A stretch of 64,000 bases of DNA from Castellaniella sp049671645 (GTDB lineage Bacteria > Pseudomonadota > Gammaproteobacteria > Burkholderiales > Burkholderiaceae_B), in NCBI RefSeq assembly GCF_049671645.1, contig NZ_JBATVG010000013.1, forward strand, positions 124,001 through 188,000, written 5' to 3'. A program made the translations under genes and the position numbers. Of the stretch, positions 57,463-64,000 are shown piece by piece (the stretch's first letter is position 1; each line of letters starts with the position of its first letter). The notes below the pieces were generated by a model. The model was given only the letters and a program-made list of their open reading frames with translations. It was not told the origin of the DNA and did no database searches.

Positions 57463-59130
57463 TTACCCGGGCGCGGAAAGCGGGTTCGGCGCGGACCGGA
57501 AACGCAGGCGGGCCCCGACCGGCACCTGCGCCAATCGGTCCAACTGCGCGCTCAGCACCACGGCGATGACCGGATATCCCCCCGTCAGCGGATGATCGGC
57601 CAGGAACAGGACAGGCTGTCCGCTGGGCGGCACCTGCAGAGCGCCCGCGACGGTTCCTTCGCTGGGCAGTTCCCCGGGACGCGCGCGCACCAGGGGCTCG
57701 GCTCCGGCCAGCCGCATGCCCACCCGGTTGGACTGCGGCGTCACGACCCAGTCCTGCGACAGGAGCCGGCGCAGAGTGTCAGCGTCGAACCAGTCATCCC
57801 TCGGGCCGAGCACCACATCGAAAGTCACCTGATCTCCCGCGCAAAGCGCATCGGCCTCATCGGACACAGGTCTGTCATCAACCGGACCGTCCTCGAACGG
57901 AAGCAGGCGGCCGACCGACACCCGGTCGCCCCGCCTCAGGGGCTCGGGGCCCATGCCGGCGAGGATGTCGGTGGCGCAACTACCCAGGACGGGCCGCGCC
58001 GCCCAGCCGCCGGCAACGGCCACATAGCAGCGCACGCCGGCGCGTACCCGGCCGATCCGCAGCTCGTCTCCCTCGTTCAGCACGATGGGATGGCCGGCTG
58101 CCGCAGGCAGGCGCATGCCCGATGCCGAAGTCACGACCACCGGCGCCGTGGCGCCGGTCACCGCCATCACGGCCCGCCCGTGGCAGAGCAGCCGCAATCC
58201 ACCCAGCGCGTGTTCCAACACCGGCGCGCCGGGCGGATTGCCCACCAATCGATTGGCGCGGCGCATGGACCGGCGGTCGAGCGCGCCCGACCGGGAAACC
58301 CCCAGGCGCGTCAGACCGGGCCGGCCTTCGTCCTGGATCAGGGTCTGCAAGCCCGTATCCAGCACCTCGCAGGCCGTCGGCGCATCGGGCGCAGCAGCAT
58401 CGGCCACACTGGGCGGCGGCGCAGACTTCGTCCTCGCAGCGGCGGGCAAACTGCGCACGGTCCCGGGGGCGTCCAGATCGCGGAAACGGACCTGGAAGCC
58501 CGGTTGCACCAGCGCCGGTTCGGCCCGATCCATATCCCACATGCGCCAGGGCGTCTCGCCCAGCAATTGCCAGCCGCCCGGGCTGTCGGACGGATAGACG
58601 GCGCTGAAATCCCCGGCCACCGCCACCGACCCTGCCGGCACGCGCACGCGCGGCGCGCCGCGCCGGGGCACGCCATGGAAACAGGGATCGCCGCCCGCCA
58701 GGTAAACGAAACCCGGCGCAAACCCGGCGAAAGCCGCCAGATAGTCGCTGCCGGTATGGCGCTCGATCAGTTCGGCACGCGTCAGGCCGAGCAGGTCGGC
58801 GACCGCTTCCAGGTCCTCGCCCGCGTAGCGCACGGGGATCTCCACGCGGCGGACGGCGGTCCTCGCCCGGTTCGTCACCGGGCGCGTGGTCGACGGTTCG
58901 GTCCGCGCCCGCATGGCTGCGGCGATCCGCTGCAGCCATGCGGCAACCTCCCGGGCCGTCAGGACGGACGGGCTGAACAGCACCAGCAGCGTGCGAGCGG
59001 CGGGAATCACGTCCTCCACGCCGGCGGGCCAGGCGCCCAGAGCCTGGAACAGCGCCAGAGTCTCGTCCAGCGAACCGAGTTCCGCCAACACGGCGCCGTC
59101 ACCGGCCGGCAGACAGCGCGGAGAAATCAT
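57463..59130 (-). CDS. 5-oxoprolinase subunits B and C fused in one protein
   Basis: A 555-residue protein. The first part (about 1-215) is PxpB/KipI-like: VRYAGEDLEAVADLLGLTRAELIERHTGSDYLAAFAGFAPGFVYLAG read in pieces across about 100-146, then GGWQLLGETPWRMWD. After a Pro/Ala linker (about 228-250) comes PxpC/KipA-like sequence: VLDTGLQTLIQDEGRPGLTRLGVSRSGALDR, then VGMRLAG and GGYPVIAVV. Normally these are two genes. With PxpA they hydrolyse 5-oxoproline (pyroglutamate) to glutamate using ATP. The ATG overlaps the pxpA stop (ATGA). Longer upstream frames cover pxpA and are not real. Confidence 0.92.
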   Translation of the reverse strand: MISPRCLPAGDGAVLAELGSLDETLALFQALGAWPAGVEDVIPAARTLLVLFSPSVLTAREVAAWLQRIAAAMRARTEPSTTRPVTNRARTAVRRVEIPVRYAGEDLEAVADLLGLTRAELIERHTGSDYLAAFAGFAPGFVYLAGGDPCFHGVPRRGAPRVRVPAGSVAVAGDFSAVYPSDSPGGWQLLGETPWRMWDMDRAEPALVQPGFQVRFRDLDAPGTVRSLPAAARTKSAPPPSVADAAAPDAPTACEVLDTGLQTLIQDEGRPGLTRLGVSRSGALDRRSMRRANRLVGNPPGAPVLEHALGGLRLLCHGRAVMAVTGATAPVVVTSASGMRLPAAAGHPIVLNEGDELRIGRVRAGVRCYVAVAGGWAARPVLGSCATDILAGMGPEPLRRGDRVSVGRLLPFEDGPVDDRPVSDEADALCAGDQVTFDVVLGPRDDWFDADTLRRLLSQDWVVTPQSNRVGMRLAGAEPLVRARPGELPSEGTVAGALQVPPSGQPVLFLADHPLTGGYPVIAVVLSAQLDRLAQVPVGARLRFRSAPNPLSAPG

Positions 59131-59891
59131 ATTGCCCGCACATCCACGAACGGCGTCAGGGCGACACCGGAGGACTCGAGCCGCTGCCGCACCGCGCGCG
59201 CCAGGGCGACAGCGCCCGGGCTGTCGCCATGCACGCAGATCGAGTCGGCCTGCAGGCGCACACGGCTGCCGTCGATGGCGGTGATTTCGCCCGTGCGGAC
59301 CAGGTCCAGCATGCGGTCGGCGACCTGGGCAGGATCGTGCAGCACGGCGCCCGCCTCGCGGCGCGACACCAGCGCCCCGGCGGGCGTGTAAGCCCGGTCG
59401 GCGAAGGCCTCGGCCACCACGCGCAGACCGCGCGCCCGCGCCCAGTCCAGCAACGGCGAACCTGCCAGCCCCATCAGGACCAGGCCGGGGTCCAGCGCCA
59501 GCATGCCGGCAATCACGTCCGCCGCCTGCCGCTCGTCGTGAGCGATCGTGTTGTACAGGGCGCCGTGCGGCTTGACGTACGCGACCCGGGTCCCGGCGGC
59601 AGCGGCCAGGCCCTGCAGGGCGCCGATCTGATAGATCACGTCGGCCACCAGTTCGCGGCTGGACGGGTCCATATTGCGGCGGCCGAAGCCGACCAGGTCG
59701 GGATAGGCCACATGCGCCCCGATGACCACGCCACGATCCGCCGCCGCGCGCAGGGTATCCAGGATGCCGGCCGGGTCCCCAGCATGAAAACCGCATGCGA
59801 CGTTGGCGCTGGTGACGATGTCCAACATGCTGGCATCGTCGCCCATGCGCCAGGCGCCGAAGCTTTCCCCCAGATCACTGTTCAAGTCCAT
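59127..59891 (-). CDS. pxpA: 5-oxoprolinase subunit A (LamB/YcsF family)
   Basis: A 254-residue TIM-barrel-like protein. The opening MDLNSDLGESFGAWRMGDDASMLDIVTSANVACGFHAGDP, spread over residues 1-40, is the family signature, followed by HVAYPDLVGFGRRNMD and VKPHGALYNTIAHD. It is the catalytic partner that opens 5-oxoproline together with PxpB and PxpC. It is the first gene of the two-gene minus-strand operon and is divergent from a GntR regulator and a TRAP transporter, which together form a pyroglutamate uptake and use module. Confidence 0.95.
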   Translation of the reverse strand: MDLNSDLGESFGAWRMGDDASMLDIVTSANVACGFHAGDPAGILDTLRAAADRGVVIGAHVAYPDLVGFGRRNMDPSSRELVADVIYQIGALQGLAAAAGTRVAYVKPHGALYNTIAHDERQAADVIAGMLALDPGLVLMGLAGSPLLDWARARGLRVVAEAFADRAYTPAGALVSRREAGAVLHDPAQVADRMLDLVRTGEITAIDGSRVRLQADSICVHGDSPGAVALARAVRQRLESSGVALTPFVDVRAI

Positions 59892-59922
59892 GATGTTTCC
59901 TTATCATTTCAGGCAATGCGAT

Positions 59923-59939
59923 GGATTGTTGAGCAATCC
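59923..59939. promoter_or_regulatory. Inverted repeat in the pxpA/gntR intergenic region
   Basis: GGATTG (59923-59928) and CAATCC (59934-59939) flank TTGAG, 32-48 bp upstream of pxpA and 54 bp before the regulator gene. A related site TGATTG-AA-CAATCA stands upstream of the TRAP genes (60738-60751). Confidence 0.45.
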
Positions 59940-59992
59940 GCCCCATCAAAAAACAAACCGCCGCCCAGCCAACCTACGAACCAGGGGACTCC

Positions 59993-60664
59993 ATGCAATC
60001 CCGGCATTATCCCAGCGCCATCCCATCCCCGAGCCTGGCCGACACGGTCGCCGAAAACCTGCGCCAGCAACTGATCCAGGGCCAATTGCATGCGGGACAA
60101 CGCCTGTCCGAAGCCAGCCTGAGCGAGCAACTGGACGTATCGCGCAATACCCTGCGCGAGGCCTTCCGCGTCCTGGTCAAGGAAGGTCTCCTGCACCACG
60201 AACCCAACCGTGGCGTATCGGTCGTCGTCCCCAGCATCGCCGACATTATCGACATCTATCGGGTACGCCGCCTGATCGAGTGCCAGGCGCTGGCCCAGGC
60301 CTGGCCGCGCCACCCAGCCCACAAGCGCCTGAATCAGGCCACCGATGCCGCGCGGCAGATGCGCGAAGCGGGAGACTGGCTGGGCGTGGGGTCGGCCAAC
60401 ATGGCATTTCATGCGGGCATCGTCGCCCTGGCCGACAGCGCCCGCCTGTCGGCGATGTTCGCCGACATCGCCGCCGAACTGCGCCTGGCCTTCGGCCTGC
60501 TGGACGACCCGGAATACCTGCACGCGCCTTTTGTGGACCAGAACATTCACCTGTTGAACCTGTTTGAATCCGGCGATACGGCCGCCGCCGCGCAAACCCT
60601 GGAACATTACCTGATCCAGTCCGAACGCATGGTGCTGTCGGTCTACGCCCGACGCATCGACTAA
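59993..60664 (+). CDS. GntR-family regulator (FCD subfamily), 5-oxoproline module
   Basis: A 223-residue regulator. The winged helix covers about residues 15-80 (SLADTVAENLRQQLIQGQL, LSEQLDVSRNTLREAFRVLVKEGLL). The FCD domain has DIYRVRRLIECQAL and NMAFHAGIVALADSARLSAMF. It sits between pxpA (divergent) and the TRAP operon (same strand, 277 bp on), so it probably represses both until the substrate or a product binds. Confidence 0.92.
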   Translation: MQSRHYPSAIPSPSLADTVAENLRQQLIQGQLHAGQRLSEASLSEQLDVSRNTLREAFRVLVKEGLLHHEPNRGVSVVVPSIADIIDIYRVRRLIECQALAQAWPRHPAHKRLNQATDAARQMREAGDWLGVGSANMAFHAGIVALADSARLSAMFADIAAELRLAFGLLDDPEYLHAPFVDQNIHLLNLFESGDTAAAAQTLEHYLIQSERMVLSVYARRID

Positions 60665-60737
60665 GCCCCCGCATTCCGGCCGCCGGACGCGCACCCCGCA
60701 GCGCAGGGGAGCAGCCGCCACGCTCGGCCCTTTCATA

Positions 60738-60751
60738 TGATTGAACAATCA
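60738..60751. promoter_or_regulatory. Palindrome upstream of the second TRAP operon
   Basis: TGATTG-AA-CAATCA, arms of 6 bp, in an AT-rich stretch (about 60731-60800) of the 277-bp gap before the binding-protein gene. It shares the GATTG...CAATC arms with the site at 59923-59939, with different spacing. Confidence 0.45.
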
Positions 60752-60941
60752 CAATCAAATGAATGAACAAACAAAGACTATATCGCCTACAAAAATATTC
60801 GCATTGTTGAAAACCCTGATGGATGCCGGGCAATAGCTGCGCTACTGTTTCCCCTGGCCATTGACTGGATCAGACCCGGCCCACCGGCGCATATGTTCCC
60901 CATGGCCCTGCCACCTCGATCACGACCTGCTAGGAGATCTG

Positions 60942-61922
60942 ATGAAACGTCGCGCCTTTTTCACCGCCACCCTGGCTGCCGGCCTGGGCCTGGCGTTCAA
61001 CGCCCATGCCGCCGCGCAATGGGATCTGGCCTCGGCCTACCCCGCCTTCAATTTCCATACCCAGAACCTGGAACAGTTCGCCAAAGACGTATCCACCGCC
61101 ACGAACGGCGATGTGAAGATCACGGTGCACTCGGGCGCATCGCTCTTCAAGATGCCCGAGATCAAACGCGCGGTGCAGGGCGGGCAAGCCCAGGCCGGCG
61201 AATTCTTCATGGTCAGCTTCCAGAACGAATGGCCGCTGTTCGGGCTGGACGGCCTGCCCTTCCTGGCCGGCAATTACGACGAGGCCTGGAAACTCTATCA
61301 GGCCCAGCGCCCCGCCCTGGACAAGAAACTGGACCAGCAGGGCATGAAACTGCTGTATGCCGTCGCCTGGCCGCCGCAAAGCATCTATAGCAACAAACCC
61401 ATCAACACCGTCGCCGATCTTAAAGGCATGAAATGGCGGGTCTACAGCCCGACCACGGCCCGCATCGGCGAACTGGTCGGCGCCCAGCCCGTCACCATCC
61501 AGGAAGCCGAACTGACCCAGGCGCTGGCCACCGGGGTCATCGAAGGCCTGATCACCTCCAGCGCCACGGGGGCCGACAACAAGCTCTACGAGCAGATGAA
61601 ATATTTCACCAACGTCCAGGCCTGGATTCCCAAGAACGCGGTGGTCGTCAACAAGAAAGCCTTCGATGCGCTACCCAAGGCCGAGCAGGACGCCGTGCTG
61701 AAAGCCGCCTCCCAGGCCGAGGAACGCGGCTGGAAGACATCCCGCCAGGTGGATGCCGATTCCATCGCCAAGCTGAAGGCCGGCGGCATGCAGATCGTCG
61801 AACCCTCGGCCGAACTGCGCGCAGGGCTGGCGAAGGTCGGCGACACGGTCATCCAGGAATGGACGGCCAAGGCCGGCGACGACGGCAAGCAGGTGCTGGC
61901 TGCGTATCGCGCCGGTAAATAA
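60942..61922 (+). CDS. TRAP transporter substrate-binding protein (DctP family)
   Basis: A 326-residue periplasmic binding protein. The Sec-like signal peptide MKRRAFFTATLAAGLGLAFNAHA ends near residue 23-25; the RR pair makes Tat export possible. The mature part shows DctP features: QWDLASAYPAFNFHTQNLEQFAKDV, LKGMKWRVYSPTTARIGELVGAQPV with the carboxylate-binding Arg, and EAELTQALATGVIEGLITS. The start at 60942 has TAGGAG six nt upstream. Because it is linked to the 5-oxoproline genes, pyroglutamate is the likely ligand; this is inferred. Confidence 0.9.
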   Translation: MKRRAFFTATLAAGLGLAFNAHAAAQWDLASAYPAFNFHTQNLEQFAKDVSTATNGDVKITVHSGASLFKMPEIKRAVQGGQAQAGEFFMVSFQNEWPLFGLDGLPFLAGNYDEAWKLYQAQRPALDKKLDQQGMKLLYAVAWPPQSIYSNKPINTVADLKGMKWRVYSPTTARIGELVGAQPVTIQEAELTQALATGVIEGLITSSATGADNKLYEQMKYFTNVQAWIPKNAVVVNKKAFDALPKAEQDAVLKAASQAEERGWKTSRQVDADSIAKLKAGGMQIVEPSAELRAGLAKVGDTVIQEWTAKAGDDGKQVLAAYRAGK

Positions 61923-61946
61923 GATCGGACACGACAAGGACTTCCT

Positions 61947-62453
61947 ATGCGCAAATGGCTCGACGGCCTCTACGATGTCAGCGCCTGGCTGGCGGGGCTA
62001 TGCATGATTCTGGTTCTTGTCGCCGTCACCTTCACCATCCTGGGCCGCCTGATCGGCTTTCCGGTCGGCGGCATCGATTCCTACGCGGGATACGCCATGG
62101 CGGGGTCGGGTTTCCTGGCCTTGGCCAGCACGCTGAAAAAAGGCGAACACATCCGCGTCACTCTGGTGCTGGGCATGCTGCGGGGCGCCAAGCGCCGGGG
62201 GCTGGAACTGGCCGCTTTGCTGGTCGCCACCCTGCTGGCCGGTTTCCTGGCCTTCTATTCCGCACGGCTGGTCTGGCAATCCTGGGTCTTCCAGGACATT
62301 TCCACGGGCATCGACGCCACGCCGATGTGGATCCCGCAGATCCTGATGGCGGTGGGCACCCTGGTGTTCTTCATCGCCTTCCTGGACGAGTTCTGCCTGG
62401 AATGCCACGGCCGGCGCGACCATGAATCCACCGAGGACCTGCACCATGAATGA
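61947..62453 (+). CDS. TRAP transporter small permease subunit (DctQ type)
   Basis: A 168-residue membrane protein with four helices (about 12-34, 47-67, 87-108 and 126-146). It includes VGGIDSYAGYAMAGSGFLALASTLKKGEHIRVTLVL, in which KKGEHIRV matches the DctQ hallmark. It follows the binding protein after 24 bp and overlaps the large-subunit gene by 8 bp. Confidence 0.92.
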   Translation: MRKWLDGLYDVSAWLAGLCMILVLVAVTFTILGRLIGFPVGGIDSYAGYAMAGSGFLALASTLKKGEHIRVTLVLGMLRGAKRRGLELAALLVATLLAGFLAFYSARLVWQSWVFQDISTGIDATPMWIPQILMAVGTLVFFIAFLDEFCLECHGRRDHESTEDLHHE

Positions 62454-63741
62454 GATCACCGCCAGCTTCGCCCTGATCGTGGTCCTGTTCGCCCTGCTGG
62501 GCGGCGGGGTCTGGGTCGGCCTGACCCTGGCCGGTGTGGCCCTGTTCGGCATGGAATTCTTTTCCGCCCGTCCGGCCGGCGACGCCATGGCCATCACCAT
62601 CTGGGGCAGTTCCAGCAGTTGGACGCTGACCGCGCTGCCGCTGTTCATCTGGATGGGCGAAATCCTCTACCGCACCAACCTGTCGGAAAACCTGTTCCGG
62701 GGTCTGGCTCCCTGGGTGAACCGCCTGCCCGGGCGCCTGCTGCACACCAATGTGCTGGGCTGCACGATCTTCGCCTCGGTCTGCGGCTCATCGGCGGCCA
62801 CCTGCGTCACCGTGGGCAAGATGAACCTGCCCGAACTGCGCAAGCGCGGCTACCCCGACGCGCAGATCATCGGCTCGCTGGGCGGGCCGGCCACGCTGGG
62901 ATTGCTGATTCCGCCCTCCATCATCCTGATCGTCTACGGCGTGGCGGCGGAAACCTCCATCGCCAAGCTCTTCATCGCCGGCATCGTTCCGGGCCTGCTG
63001 CTGGCGGCGCTGTTCAGCGGCTGGCTGATCGGCTGGGCGCTGCTGCACCCCGACCAGGTCCCCGAAGTCGCCACCCGGATGGGCCTGCGCGAAAAGCTGC
63101 GCGAATCGCGCCAGCTGATTCCGGTCGTGCTGCTGATCCTGGGCGTCATCGCCAGCATCTACACCGGCGTGGCCACTGCCACGGAATCCGCCGCCATCGG
63201 GGTGCTGGGCGCCTTCCTGCTGTCGGCCTCGCAAAAATCCCTGACCTGGCAATCGTTCCGGGATTCCCTGCTGGGGGCCACTCGCCTGTATTGCATGATC
63301 GCCCTGATCCTGGCGGGCGCCGCATTCATGACGCTCTCCATGGGCTACATCGGCCTGCCGCGCCAATTGGCCGAATTCGTCGGCGGCCTGCAACTGTCGC
63401 CCGCCATGCTGATCGTCGCCCTGGGGCTGTTCTACATCGTGCTGGGCTGCTTTCTGGACGGCATTTCCACAATCGTCCTGACCATGGGCGTCGTGCTGCC
63501 CATCATCCATGCGGCGGGCATCGATCCGCTGTGGTTCGGCATCTTCCTGGTGATCACGGTGGAAACGGCCCAGATCACGCCGCCGGTGGGTTTCAACCTG
63601 TTCGTGCTGCAAAGCATGACACGCAAGGAAATCACGTACATCGCCCGGGTCTGCGCCCCCTATTTCGGCCTGATGATGCTGCTGCTGGTGGTGCTGTGGT
63701 TCTTCCCCGGGCTGGCGACCTGGCTGCCATCCCACATGTAG
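62446..63741 (+). CDS. TRAP transporter large permease subunit (DctM type)
   Basis: A 431-residue membrane protein of normal DctM length with about 12 helices. ALPLFIWMGEILYRTNLSENLFRGLAPW, FASVCGSSAATCVTVGKMNLPELRKRGY and GGPATLGLLIPPSIILIVYGVAAETSIAKLF are diagnostic and lie in the expected order. The ATG at 62446 has GAGG upstream and overlaps the small-subunit stop. It is the last gene of the TRAP operon beside the 5-oxoprolinase genes. Confidence 0.94.
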   Translation: MNEITASFALIVVLFALLGGGVWVGLTLAGVALFGMEFFSARPAGDAMAITIWGSSSSWTLTALPLFIWMGEILYRTNLSENLFRGLAPWVNRLPGRLLHTNVLGCTIFASVCGSSAATCVTVGKMNLPELRKRGYPDAQIIGSLGGPATLGLLIPPSIILIVYGVAAETSIAKLFIAGIVPGLLLAALFSGWLIGWALLHPDQVPEVATRMGLREKLRESRQLIPVVLLILGVIASIYTGVATATESAAIGVLGAFLLSASQKSLTWQSFRDSLLGATRLYCMIALILAGAAFMTLSMGYIGLPRQLAEFVGGLQLSPAMLIVALGLFYIVLGCFLDGISTIVLTMGVVLPIIHAAGIDPLWFGIFLVITVETAQITPPVGFNLFVLQSMTRKEITYIARVCAPYFGLMMLLLVVLWFFPGLATWLPSHM

Positions 63742-63794
63742 GGATCCGGGCGCCCCAACGCGCGCATGCCATGCGTGCGCAGCGGGCGCGGGGC

Positions 63795-64000
63795 TTATTC
63801 CAGGCCGCGGTTCAGGCGCTCGAGCTCGACGGCCGATACGCCTTCGATGGCCTTCAGAGCGCACAGCCGCTCCTCTTCGATGCGGCCGGCAATCGCGCCC
63901 ACCTCGGCAAGCTCGCGCTCTATGGTCAGGCCGGCCTGCCGGCAGCGCTCCAGGACGGCGGGATACCGGTCGCGCCAGTCCTCGCTCACCAGCAGCGTCA
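63795..64000 (-). CDS. Small protein, possible inhibitor_I9-like fold, 5'-truncated
   Basis: The frame is open to the window edge, so the start is probably outside. The visible ~68 residues read ...TLLVSEDWRDRYPAVLERCRQAGL, then TIERELAEVGAIAGRI and LCALKAIEGVSAVELERL. The pattern (beta strand, helix, strand with GxIxG, helix with xVxGVxxVE) resembles small peptidase-propeptide/inhibitor I9-like proteins. It is convergent with the TRAP large subunit. Function not assignable. Confidence 0.5.
   Translation of the reverse strand, partial: TLLVSEDWRDRYPAVLERCRQAGLTIERELAEVGAIAGRIEEERLCALKAIEGVSAVELERLNRGLE

Noticed and set aside
59131..59796. N-terminal extension of the PxpBC fusion by 222 codons
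   Set aside because: It lies fully within pxpA in another frame and has Gly/Arg-rich shadow composition; the ATG at 59130 coupled to the pxpA stop is the natural start.
63742..63794. Imperfect palindrome GCGCGCATG/CATGCGTGCGC after the last TRAP gene as terminator
   Set aside because: The stem is bulged and no T-run follows; it could equally be a chance GC-rich palindrome.
1..64000. CRISPR arrays, insertion sequences, prophage genes, toxin-antitoxin or other defence systems
   Set aside because: I looked for regularly spaced repeats, transposase or integrase motifs (DDE, RuvC, tyrosine recombinase) and small toxin pairs and saw none; all sizeable genes fit metabolic, transport or housekeeping families.

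Overview
The window is GC-rich, densely packed chromosomal DNA. It most likely comes from a betaproteobacterium of the order Burkholderiales, family Alcaligenaceae (Bordetella/Achromobacter/Castellaniella-like). The reasons are the DUF2863-earP-efp block with an EF-P carrying Arg32, the layout gntR-sdhCDAB-sdhE-gltA divergent from mdh-prpBCD and followed by acnB, the odhA-odhB-lpdA-zapE order, and several TRAP transporters. This placement rests on protein and gene-order recognition only. I see no insertion sequence, integrase, phage gene, CRISPR array or rRNA.

Layout. 1-9411: a truncated LysR regulator, a class III aminotransferase of the putrescine/omega-amino-acid type, a MocR/GabR-type regulator, gabT and a four-gene polyamine-type ABC transporter; together these look like a polyamine/GABA uptake and degradation unit. 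9479-12338: an ALDH7-type semialdehyde dehydrogenase divergent from a FOXRED1-like FAD oxidoreductase. 12348-20454 (minus strand): trpS with an extra C-terminal domain, zapE, and the 2-oxoglutarate dehydrogenase complex (odhA-odhB-lpdA). 20762-25696: a malic enzyme with a phosphotransacetylase-like tail, a DpkA-like reductase, and an EamA exporter divergent from an Lrp regulator.

25773-40016 is a central-carbon block. On the minus strand it holds a GntR/UTRA regulator, sdhCDAB, sdhE and gltA. On the plus strand it holds mdh, prpBCD, a small GNAT protein and acnB. The mdh and acnB promoters carry nearly the same 21-bp inverted repeat at the same distance from the -35 box, which suggests one regulator for the TCA and methylcitrate genes. 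Between the GNAT gene and acnB lie two facing ~190-bp hairpin elements. They share a conserved core, but their long outer stems are unrelated in sequence and each is perfectly self-complementary. This is the least explained structure in the window.

40207-50025: DUF2863, earP and efp (EF-P arginine rhamnosylation), a TetR/SDR pair with repeated operator-like sites, DUF1178, a thermonuclease, an AidB-like flavoprotein, DUF423, adenine deaminase and a 3-methyladenine DNA glycosylase. 50170-50246: tRNA-Arg(ACG). 50331-55728: a GntR-controlled TRAP transporter (TakP-like) with a CaiB-type CoA transferase. 55947-57377: an EamA transporter and an unknown coiled-coil protein. 57463-63741: a 5-oxoproline module, with pxpA and a pxpB-pxpC fusion divergent from a GntR regulator and a complete TRAP transporter. 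The window ends in a truncated small protein.
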